A stretch of DNA of 64,000 nt, taken from the IMG/VR virus record IMGVR_UViG_3300030098_003968, positions 8,603 through 72,602 of that record, one strand, 5' to 3'. The translations under genes were made by a program, and so were the position numbers. Origin of the DNA: a virus. Positions 25,095 through 35,166 of this stretch are shown in pieces (within the stretch, counting starts at the first letter, position 1; each line of letters begins with the position of its first letter). The notes under the pieces were generated by a model, which worked only from the letters and a program-made list of their open reading frames with translations, searched no databases and was not told the origin of the DNA.

Positions 25095-26660
25095 ATGGCT
25101 GCTATCATAACTGATCAAATTAGAATATTGAATGCAAAGAACTTTGTTGCAGGAGTTTCTAGTTCGGTCAATTCCTATTACGCTTTTGTGGGTCTTCCCA
25201 ATCCTACATCTATTTCTGATGATTGGAATGATAGTCCACCAAGTCCTACTGATAATTTAAATAGGCACAATGCTTATTGGGATACTATTATTGGTCTTAA
25301 AAAAATCACAGGTAGTGATGTAAAGCAAGTTGTGAGAAAGGTTACTTGGACATCTGGTAGTACCTTTGATTATTATAGACCAGATTATAGTATTTCTAAT
25401 GTTCCAAAGAATTCAAATGGTGTTTCATTATATTCAGCAAATTACTATGTAATCAATAGCGACTATAGAGTTTATATTTGTCTACAGAATGGTACAACTC
25501 CAGAGACTCCAGACGGAAAACCATCTTTGGATGAACCAACATTTACAGATTTAGAACCAAGATCTGCTGGAACCAGTGGTGATGGATATATTTGGAAATA
25601 TCTTTATACTATTAAACCAGCTGATTTAATTAAATTTGATTCAACTGACTATATGCCAGTCCCTAAAGATTGGGAATCTAATAATGATAATGCTGGTGTT
25701 AGAGATAATGCAATAGATGGTTCTATTAAAGTTGTTGTTATTAAGAATAGAGGAACAGGTATTGGAACTGCAAACAGAACTTATACTAGAGTTCCAATTA
25801 AAGGTGATGGTAGTGGAGCAGAGTGTACTGTTGTAATTAACTCCGATTCAGCAATAGAAAGTGTAACTCTGTCTAATGAAGGATCTGGTTATACCTATGG
25901 TAATGTTGATTTAACTGCTGGTTCAGTTCCAACACCAGATACTTGGCCAACTCTTGATGTTATTATTCCACCTCAAGGTGGTCATGGAAAAGATATTTAC
26001 CGTGAATTGGGTGCTACTAATGCATTAATGTATGCAAGAATTGAAAATGATGCAGAAAACCCAGACTTTATAACTGGTAATGAAATTGCTAGAATAGGTA
26101 TTATTGAGAATCCAAAAGCATACGATTCTTCTTCTATTCTTACTATCGATAAGGCAAGTGCAGCATATGCAATGCGTCTAGTTGGTACTGGTTATAGTTC
26201 TGCTACATTTACTCCAGATTCTATTATTACTCAAACCGTTGGATCTGGTGTTACTGCTATAGGTAAAGTTATTAATTATGATACTACTACTGGTGTGTTG
26301 AAGTACTGGCAAGATAGAACTATGGCAGGATTTACTACAACTACATCAACAGTTACTGGAGTTGCAGTTACTAATCCACAATATGGTTATGAGATAACAA
26401 GATTTTCTGCAGCAATTAGTGAAGGTGGAACGTTTGGTATTGTTGGTACTACTTCTGGATTAACAATCTCAACAGACTTTAGCGGTCTCTCAACCTCAAT
26501 AAATAATAAAACATATTACCTTGGTCAATCTTTTACGAAAGGTTTGTCTAATCCAGAGGTTAAAAAATACTCTGGAAACATTATTTACCTTGATAACCGC
26601 CCAGCTATTAAGCGTTCTTCTAACCAAAAAGAAGACATCAAAGTTATATTACAGTTCTAA
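25095..26660 (+). CDS. gp8: Baseplate wedge subunit gp8 (expanded)
   Basis: gp8 is a dimeric wedge protein of the baseplate. The N-terminal half shows the gp8 pattern: YYAFVGLPNPTSISDDW, paired proline-rich loops, YYVINSDYRVYICLQNG, then DGYIWKYLYTI and YMPVPKDW. The extreme C-terminus NIIYLDNRPAIKRSSNQKED, ending IKVILQF, matches the T4 gp8 ending (MIYMENRPPI, ending INILFTF). At 521 residues it is about 190 longer than T4 gp8 (334). The extra sequence is a central insert of beta units such as NEGSGYTYGNVDL (residues roughly 210-450). It precedes the large DUF4815-type gene by six bases. Confidence 0.88.
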   Translation: MAAIITDQIRILNAKNFVAGVSSSVNSYYAFVGLPNPTSISDDWNDSPPSPTDNLNRHNAYWDTIIGLKKITGSDVKQVVRKVTWTSGSTFDYYRPDYSISNVPKNSNGVSLYSANYYVINSDYRVYICLQNGTTPETPDGKPSLDEPTFTDLEPRSAGTSGDGYIWKYLYTIKPADLIKFDSTDYMPVPKDWESNNDNAGVRDNAIDGSIKVVVIKNRGTGIGTANRTYTRVPIKGDGSGAECTVVINSDSAIESVTLSNEGSGYTYGNVDLTAGSVPTPDTWPTLDVIIPPQGGHGKDIYRELGATNALMYARIENDAENPDFITGNEIARIGIIENPKAYDSSSILTIDKASAAYAMRLVGTGYSSATFTPDSIITQTVGSGVTAIGKVINYDTTTGVLKYWQDRTMAGFTTTTSTVTGVAVTNPQYGYEITRFSAAISEGGTFGIVGTTSGLTISTDFSGLSTSINNKTYYLGQSFTKGLSNPEVKKYSGNIIYLDNRPAIKRSSNQKEDIKVILQF

Positions 26661-26666
26661 CTAACT

Positions 26667-29600
26667 ATGGCTCAACAAACCAATCTAAACGTATCGCCAT
26701 ATTTTGACGATTTCGATGCAGACAGTAACTATCATAAGGTTCTGTTTAAGCCAGGTTATCCTGTTCAGGCAAGAGAATTAACTGGTCTACAGTCTATTCT
26801 TCAGAATCAGATTGACAAGTTTGGGCAGCACTTTTTTAAAGAAGGTGCAAAAGTTATTCCAGGTAATACTGCATATACGAAGAATTATCATTGTGTAGAA
26901 ATAAATAATACTCATTTAGGATTCCCTGTAGATTTTTATATTGAGCAATTATTAGATAGAAAAGTAGTTGGATTAAGTTCTGGTGTAACTGCAATTATTA
27001 GTAAAATTATAAAATCAGATGAGTCGGAAAGAGGTCATTTAACTCTTTATATTTCATATATGTCAACTGGTGTTATAGAAGGTAATGAAGTAAAAGAATT
27101 TCAGGATGGAGAATTATTAACAGCAGATACTGATATTATTTCTGGTCCATTAAATAATCCATTTATACCATCAGGTGAATCTTTTGCTTCTGCTATTACA
27201 ACAGGTGCATCATCTAAAGGTTCTGCTTTTTCAATATCAAATGGTGTTTATTTTGTAAGAGGAACTTTTGTAAATGTACATGATGAGACAATTGTTTTAA
27301 GTCAATATGATAATAATACATCTTGTAGAGTTGGATTAAAAGTTACTGAAAAGGTTATTAATTCTGATGAAGATGAAACTCTAACAGATAATTCAAAAGG
27401 ATTTAATAACTATGCTGCTCCAGGTGCAGATAGACTTCAAATATCTTGTAATCTACATTCAAAACCAATAGATGATTTTAATGATGCTAATTTTGTAGAA
27501 TTGGCAGTAGTTGAAAATGGAACTTTAAAGTCTCAAGTAAAGAATACTCAATATAGTGTAATTGGAGACGAAATTGCTCGTAGAACTTATGATGAGTCTG
27601 GTGATTACACAATTAGTCCGTTTTCAGTTTCAGTAAAAGAGTCTTTAAATAATAATTTAGGTAATAATGGTGTATATCGAGAAGGACAATTTTCATATCA
27701 AGGAACTTTAGCATCTGAAGATCTTGCACAATATGCTATTTCTCCTGGAAAGGCATATGTAAAAGGATATGAAGTTGAAACAATTTCTACTACATACTTG
27801 GATTGTCCAAAACCAAGAACAACAAAAACTATAGAAGCAGAAGCAATAAGTTATAATACTGGAAGACAGTTTAGAGTTAATGGAGCATATGGTATACCAG
27901 AAATTGGAATTGGTAATACTTATATTGTATCATTAAGAAATCAAAGAATTAATAATACTAGACGCACTGCAGATGGTACTGAAATTGGTGTTGCTAGAGT
28001 TTATGATGTCTCATTAGATGCTGGTGCATATAATAGAACTAATTTAAATGCTAATCAGTGGGATCTTTCTTTATATGATATTCAAACATTTTCACATATT
28101 ACTTTAAACGAAGCAACTACTCTTACTGTACCAACATACATTAAAGGAAAATATAGTGGAGCTACTGCATTTTTACAATCTGCAGTTAGTAACTCTACAT
28201 CGTTAGTAGTTTATGAAAAGAAAGGTGAATTTATACAAAATGAACCATTTAATTTCAATGGCGTAGAAGATTCTCGTGTTGCTGTTGCTATAACAGCGTA
28301 TGGATTGCAAGATGTTAAATCAATCTATGGTGGTCCAGATTTAGGTAATGTTGGATTTGCTAGAACATTTAATGCAGATACTATACAAGAAAAATCATGG
28401 TTCATAGGAGATGCAAAGGTTGGTGCAAGGAATCAGACTACTGGTATTAGTGTTATTACTGCTACTGATACTCTTTTTCCTGGAACAGCAATAAAGGAAA
28501 ATGATCTTGTTAGTTTTAGTGGTCCTGTAGTAAATTCAACTGTTGGTTCAGGTGCAACTGTAACTGTTGCAAGAGTTACTGGTGTTAGTACAAACTTTAT
28601 TAGTGTAACTGGTGTTACTACTGTTCCTGGTGTTGTTGAAGGAAACATACCTCAAGTAGGAGTTGCAACTTTATCTGTACCCGATTTATCACTTCTAATA
28701 ACTCCAGTGGGTGGAGATACAGAAAATACATTATATACTCCAATGCCACGGAATTTGATAGAAAATGTAGATTTAAGTGATGCTCAACTGGAAATTAGAA
28801 AGAGATTTGATGTTACTATTGACGCAACTAATAATTCATTATCAGAAACAGTTAATGCTGGTGCTAATGAAACATTTTTACCATATGATGAAGATAGATA
28901 TATTTTAATGAGAGCAGATGGTACATTTGAACCATTGACTGATGATAGATTCCAGTTTGGTTCTGCAGGTACTACTCTTTTAATTGGTAATATTGGAACT
29001 GATTTAAGTAATAATGAAGATGCAACTTTAATTGCAACTTTAAAGAAAATTAAACCAACAGCAAAAGTAAAGAGAAAGCAAAGAATTAATACTTTAAATA
29101 TTAATAAATCAAAACTTGCTGGATCTGGTATTGGTGCAACAACATTAAATGATGGATTAACTTATGGTAATTATCCATATGGTACTAGAGTTCAAGATCC
29201 TGTTATTTCATTGAATTATGGAGATATTATAGAGATTCTTGGTGTATTTGAATCTGTTGATACTTCTGAACCATCTGCACCTAAATCTACATTTTCAAAC
29301 TTTACTGGACCTGCTGCAAAGATTACTGATTGTATAATTGGTGAAAGATTTATTGGAAGTTCATCTGATGCGATTGGTATATATGCTGAAAAATTAACTG
29401 ATACTCAATGTTCATATATTACTCTTTCGGGAGAATTTACTGAAGGTGAAAAGGTTGTTTTCCAGGAATCAAACGTTCAAGCAATATTAACTACAATTGA
29501 TAAAATAAGTGAGAATATTTCATCTAACTTTACTTTTGATACTGGTCAAAGGAGTAGTTTTTATGATTATGGATCTATTAAAAGAAAACCAGATGCAACT

Positions 29601-32600
29601 CAACCAACAAAGAGATTAAAGGTTTATTTCTCTAATGGTTATTTTGATTCTTCTGATGAAGGTGATATTACTACAAAGAATTCTTATAATAATTTACATT
29701 ATCTTGATGATGTTAAGACTGTTAATGGACTTCGAAATACAGATATAATTGATATTAGACCAAAAGTATCTAATTATACTGTTGCTGAAGATGCAAGATC
29801 TCCATTGGAATTTTATGGTAGAACCTTTAATTCTTCTGGAAATACTGCTACTAATATTTTATCATCAGATTCAACTATTATTTCAACTTATTCGTTTTAT
29901 GTTGGGCGAGTTGATAGAATTTTCTTAACTAAAGAAGGTAAATTCCAAGTTCAATATGGGGATCCTTCTGAAAAAATGGTTGAACCAGTAATAATTGATG
30001 ATGCAATAGAGATTGGTACTGTTCAATTACTACCATATATGCTTGATACAGAAGGTAGTACTTCTATTCAATTCTTAAATCATAAGAGATATCGGATGTC
30101 TGATATCAAAAAACTTGAAGATAGAATTAAGAATTTAGAATATTATACTAGTTTATCTGTTCTTGAAACAAACACTTCGAATATGTTTATTCCTGATAAT
30201 AATGGATTAAATAGATTTAAGTCGGGATTTTTTGTTGATAATTTTACAACTTTCCAAGCTCAAGAAGATGGTGCTGGAATTAAGAATAGTCTTGATATAC
30301 AAGAGAAAGAATTAAGACCTCAACATTATACAAACTCTATTGATTTAGAACTTGGACCTGTTGAAGGAGTTTCTGTAACTGAAGATAGAGCATTTTTAGC
30401 ACCAGAAGGAACAAATATTAAAAGATCTGGTGATATTATTACATTAGATTATACAGAAGTTGAATGGTTAAAGCAGAGTTTTGCTACTAGATCAGAAAGT
30501 ATTACTCCATTTTTGGTAAGTTTCTGGCAGATGTCTATGGAGATAACTCCAACATCTGATACTTGGGTAGATACTACTCGAATAGAAGCAAAGGTTATTA
30601 ATATGGAGGGTAATTATGCCCAAACAATGAGGGACAATCCTAATGTAGATCCACAAACTGGTATGGGCCCAATAATGTGGAATGCTTGGGAAACAGTCTG
30701 GACTGGTCAGGAAATTAATACATTTACTAGAACAAGAAATGAATCAACATCAACTAGAAGAGGTTCTGGTAGATTAAATTGGGAAGAGAAAAGATTCATC
30801 GATAGAGGTATGCCCGATACACGGAGAAGAAGTGCTCACTGGCATTCACATAACCGTGGACAAAGAGGTGGTAGATTCCAAAATAACGGATTCTTTAGAG
30901 AATGGCAAGCAGCAGCAAAAAGAGGTGGTATTAGAAATACACAAGGACCAGGTAATAGAAGTCTTCAAAGACTCTTTTTAGAAACAACTACCAATAGAAC
31001 AGTTGAAGAAACATTTAGAGATGTAATGGATACTGGAACGAAAACTCGTACTGGTACTAGAACTGTTATTACAGAGCAGTTTGATACAACATCTCAAGGA
31101 GATAAGGTTGTAAATAGGGAAGTTATTCCTATTATGCGTTCTAGGAATATTCAATTCCATGCCACGAAGTGTAAACCATTAACAAGAATGTATGCATTCT
31201 TTGATGGTGTTGATGTAAGTAAGTATTGCACTCCTAAACTCTTACAGATTAAAATGACATCTGGTACTTTCCAGGTTGGAGAGAAAGTTATTGGTCGCAC
31301 AATTGGACCTGCTCATATTAGATTTAGAGTTTGTCAAGCTAATCATAGAGAAGGTCCATATAATGCACCAACTGCAGTATTTAAAGATGATCCTTATATA
31401 ACACAAAGTTCAGGTCCAGCAGTTGAGACAGCAATTACTACTTTTATGGGAACTCCTGGAGTTACTCAACTTCGATCTGAAGCAACTAGTTCTGCTACTA
31501 GTATGCCAGCAACTTATTCATCTACAACAAGTATTTTGAACGTAGATACTCTATCATTGTCTCAACAGGCACAAGGAGATTATTTTGGATGGGCAGCACC
31601 TGGAACGATTCTTGTTGGCCAGACAAGTGGTGCAGTTGCAGAAGTTACCGAAATCAAATTAGTATCAGATTTGAGTGCTAATTTATTAGGATCTTTCTTT
31701 ATTCCAAATCCAGCTTCACCAACAGCTCCAAGATTTGAAACAGGTACAAAGACATTTACTTTGATCGACAATCCAAATAATGATCAAAATGATACTGAAA
31801 CTCTTGGTGAAGAAACATATACTGCTAGTGGAACTCTTGAAACTATTCAGGAAACTATTATTTCTGTTCGAAATGCAAAAATTGAAACCAAACAAGAAAC
31901 TGAAAGTGAGGCAGTAAAAAGAAGTACTGGTCCACAATTAGTTTCAAGTAGAGTAATTAGTGAAACAACAAATACCAGTGCTGTTAGAGAATGGTATGAC
32001 CCACTCGCTCAATCATATCAGGTTCTTGATGAAACTGGTGTATTCTTGACTAGTTGTGATGTATTCTTCCAGACGAAGGATGACATGGACATTCCTATGA
32101 CATTCCAGTTAAGGACAATGAAGGGTGGTGTACCTACACAGAAAATTTTACCATTCTCTGAAGTTATTATTCCACCAGAAAATATTAATGTTTCAGCAAA
32201 TGGAACTTCTGCAACTAATGTTAAATTTAAAGCACCAGTTTATATGGAACCAGGACAAGATTATGCAATAACTCTTGCTTCTTGGTCAACAAAATATAAG
32301 GTCTTTATTTCTAGAATTGGTGAATCAGATTTGATAACTGATGAATTTATTTCACAGCAACCATATTTGGGTTCTTTATTTAAATCACAGAATGCTTCTA
32401 CATGGGATGCAAGTCAGTGGGAAGATCTTAAGTTTACTTTGTATAGAGCAGAGTTTGAAACTGAAGGTACAGTAGAACTTTATAATCCAGTTCTTTCTGA
32501 AGGTAATAAGCAGATTCCAACATTGATGCCTAATTCAATTAACTTAAAGTCTAGAAAGGTTAGGGTTGGTTTGGGAACAACATTGGGAGGTAATGTTAAT

Positions 32601-34508
32601 TTTGAATTTGGTAATACTGTCTATCAGGAAGATAAGAATAGTGTTAAAACTGCAACTGGTAATTATGTTGGTAATGCTGGTGTTGCAACAGGAGCAATGT
32701 CAGTAATAAATGCTGGATTTGGATACACTCCTGCAAGTGGTGTTTCAACTGTTGTTGGTGTTGCTTTAACAACTATAACTGGAAATGGTAAGGATGCTAC
32801 TGCAGTTGTTACTTTCTTGAATGGTAGTGTAACTGGAGCAGCTGTATCAACTTCTGGTTATGGATATCAGGTTGGAGATGTTGTTGGAGTTACAACAGGT
32901 AAGGGAATAAATGCAGAATTATCGATTGTTTCTATTGCAAGTACAAATGAATTAATACTAGATAATGTTCAAGGTGACTTTAAGACTGGAGTTGGTAATA
33001 CATTAATGTATACTAGCAGTGTTGGTGTTGGTACAACAATGAATCATATGGGTGGTAATGTTCTACCTACTAATATTGAAATAGTTGATGATATTGATAC
33101 GGGTTATCAAGATGGAATTCATATTATTGTAGATCATAAGAATCATGGTATGTATCATGAAACAAATTATGTAAATATTTCTGATGTAGAAGGTGATGTT
33201 TTACCGACAAAATTAAGTTCCCCATATAGTGAAGATTCTACTTCAGCAATATCTGTTAATAGTAGTACTAATTTCACAACATTTGAAGGTGTTGGTGTTG
33301 CAGCATCCAATCCAGGTTATGTGAAGATTGGAAATGAGATTATTAAATATACTGGTGTTTCTGGAAATACTTTAACAGGTATTGATAGATCAACTTGGAG
33401 TACTACTAGAAGTAATCATTTGCAGGGAGAACTTGTTACTAAACAAGAAGTTGGTGGTATATCTTTAGCAAGAATTAATAAAACTCATTATTTGGGTGAT
33501 GTTAGTGCTTCTATAATTGATGCACAAAAACAAGCTCCAATAGGATATGGTCATTATACTATTAAAGTTGACTTTGCTGCTCAAACATCACCAACTGCTA
33601 TTGGTAGATCTACAGCAGAAAGTTTCCCATTATTATATGTAAATGATACTAAATCAACTGGTGGATTTAATATTAAGGCAACTCAAAATATGCCTTTCGA
33701 ACTTATTTCCCCACAGGTTCATAATATAACTGTTGCAGGAACTAAAGTTAGTGCTGAAATGAGAACTGTTTCTGGTACAAGTCTCGATGATGGTGCTGGT
33801 AAGGGTATTGATCTTCCATTCTCCGATAAAGGATATGAAACTATTACTTTGAATAAAACTAATTTTATGAATACTCCTAGGTGTATTGCATCAAGAGTTA
33901 ATGAAACAAATAACAGTATTATTCAACAATTCCCTGGTGATAGATCATTTAATATGAGACTTAATTTAGAGAGTAATGATTCTAGAGTATCTCCTATAGT
34001 TGATACACAAAGAGCAAATATAATTTTAACATCTAATAGATGTGATTCTCCTATTTTAGATTATATTGATGATCCAAGATCTTCTGATATCTTTATGGAT
34101 CCATCAGGATGTCAATACATTTCTAAAGAAAATGTATTGTCTAATGCTGCAACTTCTATTCAAATTATACTTGATGCTCATGTTAGTGCATATAATGATA
34201 TTAGATGTTTCTATGCAATTTCTGATACAGCAAACTTTGAACCAATATTTGTTCCTTTCCCAGGATATACAAATTTAAATAATATTGGAGAAGTTGTGAA
34301 TAAAGAAAAAAATGATGGAAGACCTGATAAGATGGTTGCATATAGTGATCCAGGATTCCTTTCTAATGAAATAGACTTTAAGGAGTATGCTTGGTCTGCA
34401 GATAATCTACCCAAGTTCCTTTCTTATAGAATTAAGATTATTCTTGCTTCTACTAATCAGGTCTATGTTCCAAGAATTTCTGATCTTCGAGTTATTACTT
34501 TAGCATAA
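26667..34508 (+). CDS. DUF4815-type giant virion protein, 2613 aa
   Basis: The N-terminus (NVSPYFDDFDADSNYHKVLF, then PVQARELTGLQSILQNQIDK) is the conserved start of the DUF4815 tail/baseplate proteins of cyanophages. Middle blocks such as NNLHYLDDVKTVNGLRNTDI and DIRPKVSNYTV belong to the same family. Residues about 1360-1435 form an unusual arginine/glycine-rich basic stretch. N-x-G-x-G-Y beta units occur around residues 2010-2075. The C-terminus ends YRIKIILASTNQVYVPRISD followed by LRVITLA. It follows gene 8 closely and overlaps the next gene as TAATG. It probably occupies the place of T4 gp9-gp11-type peripheral baseplate or fibre proteins; that equivalence is inference. Confidence 0.8.
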   Translation: MAQQTNLNVSPYFDDFDADSNYHKVLFKPGYPVQARELTGLQSILQNQIDKFGQHFFKEGAKVIPGNTAYTKNYHCVEINNTHLGFPVDFYIEQLLDRKVVGLSSGVTAIISKIIKSDESERGHLTLYISYMSTGVIEGNEVKEFQDGELLTADTDIISGPLNNPFIPSGESFASAITTGASSKGSAFSISNGVYFVRGTFVNVHDETIVLSQYDNNTSCRVGLKVTEKVINSDEDETLTDNSKGFNNYAAPGADRLQISCNLHSKPIDDFNDANFVELAVVENGTLKSQVKNTQYSVIGDEIARRTYDESGDYTISPFSVSVKESLNNNLGNNGVYREGQFSYQGTLASEDLAQYAISPGKAYVKGYEVETISTTYLDCPKPRTTKTIEAEAISYNTGRQFRVNGAYGIPEIGIGNTYIVSLRNQRINNTRRTADGTEIGVARVYDVSLDAGAYNRTNLNANQWDLSLYDIQTFSHITLNEATTLTVPTYIKGKYSGATAFLQSAVSNSTSLVVYEKKGEFIQNEPFNFNGVEDSRVAVAITAYGLQDVKSIYGGPDLGNVGFARTFNADTIQEKSWFIGDAKVGARNQTTGISVITATDTLFPGTAIKENDLVSFSGPVVNSTVGSGATVTVARVTGVSTNFISVTGVTTVPGVVEGNIPQVGVATLSVPDLSLLITPVGGDTENTLYTPMPRNLIENVDLSDAQLEIRKRFDVTIDATNNSLSETVNAGANETFLPYDEDRYILMRADGTFEPLTDDRFQFGSAGTTLLIGNIGTDLSNNEDATLIATLKKIKPTAKVKRKQRINTLNINKSKLAGSGIGATTLNDGLTYGNYPYGTRVQDPVISLNYGDIIEILGVFESVDTSEPSAPKSTFSNFTGPAAKITDCIIGERFIGSSSDAIGIYAEKLTDTQCSYITLSGEFTEGEKVVFQESNVQAILTTIDKISENISSNFTFDTGQRSSFYDYGSIKRKPDATQPTKRLKVYFSNGYFDSSDEGDITTKNSYNNLHYLDDVKTVNGLRNTDIIDIRPKVSNYTVAEDARSPLEFYGRTFNSSGNTATNILSSDSTIISTYSFYVGRVDRIFLTKEGKFQVQYGDPSEKMVEPVIIDDAIEIGTVQLLPYMLDTEGSTSIQFLNHKRYRMSDIKKLEDRIKNLEYYTSLSVLETNTSNMFIPDNNGLNRFKSGFFVDNFTTFQAQEDGAGIKNSLDIQEKELRPQHYTNSIDLELGPVEGVSVTEDRAFLAPEGTNIKRSGDIITLDYTEVEWLKQSFATRSESITPFLVSFWQMSMEITPTSDTWVDTTRIEAKVINMEGNYAQTMRDNPNVDPQTGMGPIMWNAWETVWTGQEINTFTRTRNESTSTRRGSGRLNWEEKRFIDRGMPDTRRRSAHWHSHNRGQRGGRFQNNGFFREWQAAAKRGGIRNTQGPGNRSLQRLFLETTTNRTVEETFRDVMDTGTKTRTGTRTVITEQFDTTSQGDKVVNREVIPIMRSRNIQFHATKCKPLTRMYAFFDGVDVSKYCTPKLLQIKMTSGTFQVGEKVIGRTIGPAHIRFRVCQANHREGPYNAPTAVFKDDPYITQSSGPAVETAITTFMGTPGVTQLRSEATSSATSMPATYSSTTSILNVDTLSLSQQAQGDYFGWAAPGTILVGQTSGAVAEVTEIKLVSDLSANLLGSFFIPNPASPTAPRFETGTKTFTLIDNPNNDQNDTETLGEETYTASGTLETIQETIISVRNAKIETKQETESEAVKRSTGPQLVSSRVISETTNTSAVREWYDPLAQSYQVLDETGVFLTSCDVFFQTKDDMDIPMTFQLRTMKGGVPTQKILPFSEVIIPPENINVSANGTSATNVKFKAPVYMEPGQDYAITLASWSTKYKVFISRIGESDLITDEFISQQPYLGSLFKSQNASTWDASQWEDLKFTLYRAEFETEGTVELYNPVLSEGNKQIPTLMPNSINLKSRKVRVGLGTTLGGNVNFEFGNTVYQEDKNSVKTATGNYVGNAGVATGAMSVINAGFGYTPASGVSTVVGVALTTITGNGKDATAVVTFLNGSVTGAAVSTSGYGYQVGDVVGVTTGKGINAELSIVSIASTNELILDNVQGDFKTGVGNTLMYTSSVGVGTTMNHMGGNVLPTNIEIVDDIDTGYQDGIHIIVDHKNHGMYHETNYVNISDVEGDVLPTKLSSPYSEDSTSAISVNSSTNFTTFEGVGVAASNPGYVKIGNEIIKYTGVSGNTLTGIDRSTWSTTRSNHLQGELVTKQEVGGISLARINKTHYLGDVSASIIDAQKQAPIGYGHYTIKVDFAAQTSPTAIGRSTAESFPLLYVNDTKSTGGFNIKATQNMPFELISPQVHNITVAGTKVSAEMRTVSGTSLDDGAGKGIDLPFSDKGYETITLNKTNFMNTPRCIASRVNETNNSIIQQFPGDRSFNMRLNLESNDSRVSPIVDTQRANIILTSNRCDSPILDYIDDPRSSDIFMDPSGCQYISKENVLSNAATSIQIILDAHVSAYNDIRCFYAISDTANFEPIFVPFPGYTNLNNIGEVVNKEKNDGRPDKMVAYSDPGFLSNEIDFKEYAWSADNLPKFLSYRIKIILASTNQVYVPRISDLRVITLA

Positions 34509-34738
34509 TGAACAATGAATTCGTGAAGGTGAAGGATCATCAAAATTTAATGAGGGATCCTGTATCAAATGCTATACTCAATGACAATCAATCTGATTAT
34601 GATGAGTATGTAGCACGTCGTGAGGCTGCTAACAAAGCAAAAGAAAAATCTTCTAATATGGAAGAAGATCTTGCTAATTTGAAAGGTGAAATTAATGAAA
34701 TCAAATCTCTATTAAAGGAATTAGTACATGGCAACTAA
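34508..34738 (+). CDS. Small coiled-coil protein, 76 aa
   Basis: ATG 34508 shares a base with the stop of the 2613-residue gene. The product starts MNNEFVKVKDHQNLMRDPVS, has an N-D-Y type central part (QSDYDEYVARREAANKAKEK) and ends in a clear heptad-patterned helix (EEDLANLKGEINEIKSLLKE). This is typical of small structural or chaperone proteins in T4-like cyanophages. Its end overlaps the next gene by 11 bases. A trimerisation or assembly role beside the baseplate proteins is plausible but unproven. Confidence 0.7.
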   Translation: MNNEFVKVKDHQNLMRDPVSNAILNDNQSDYDEYVARREAANKAKEKSSNMEEDLANLKGEINEIKSLLKELVHGN

Positions 34739-35141
34739 AAAGTTTACTTTTGACCCAGATGCTGGTGTTGCCTATGGTGCTAATCTGGTAATTACTACTG
34801 GTGCAGACTTTAGGCAGCATTTCGAAGTAGAAAATCTTTCTAATGGTAATTTTGATTTCTACACTGGTTCTGCTGGTGTAGGTAATACTTGGACTGGTAC
34901 TGGTGCAATGGTTAAAAGCGTTGCTATTGGTGCATCCTATAGTACTGCTGATGCAACATTTACTGTTGGATTTACAAGTGCTACTGAAGGTAAATTCATT
35001 GCTTCCTTAACTGCTGCTCAAACAAGAAATTTAAATGAAGGAAGATATGTATATGATATTAATGTTAGTTCAGGGGCAACAGTTTATAGAATTGTTAGTG
35101 GAAATGTAATGGTTAATCAAGGCATTTCTACTGCACTATAA
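34728..35141 (+). CDS. Virion structural protein, 137 aa
   Basis: ATG 34728 lies inside the end of the previous gene. The product MATKKFTFDPDAGVAYGANL is followed by alternating hydrophobic strands (LVITTGADFRQHFEV, ATFTVGFTSATEGKFIASL) and ends in an Ig-like strand pair (GRYVYDINVSS, VYRIVSGNVMVNQ). The pattern resembles small Ig-like beta domains used in phage baseplate and fibre adaptors. No catalytic motif is present. It closes the baseplate block, since a perfect late promoter begins the neck genes right after it. Confidence 0.65.
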   Translation: MATKKFTFDPDAGVAYGANLVITTGADFRQHFEVENLSNGNFDFYTGSAGVGNTWTGTGAMVKSVAIGASYSTADATFTVGFTSATEGKFIASLTAAQTRNLNEGRYVYDINVSSGATVYRIVSGNVMVNQGISTAL

Positions 35142-35144
35142 ATA
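35137..35144 (+). promoter_or_regulatory. Late promoter TATAAATA before gene 13
   Basis: This is an exact match to the T4 late consensus TATAAATA. It overlaps the stop of the preceding gene and lies 22 bases before the gp13 ATG at 35167. Confidence 0.8.
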
Positions 35145-35166
35145 TTAAAACAGAGGAACTGTATAG

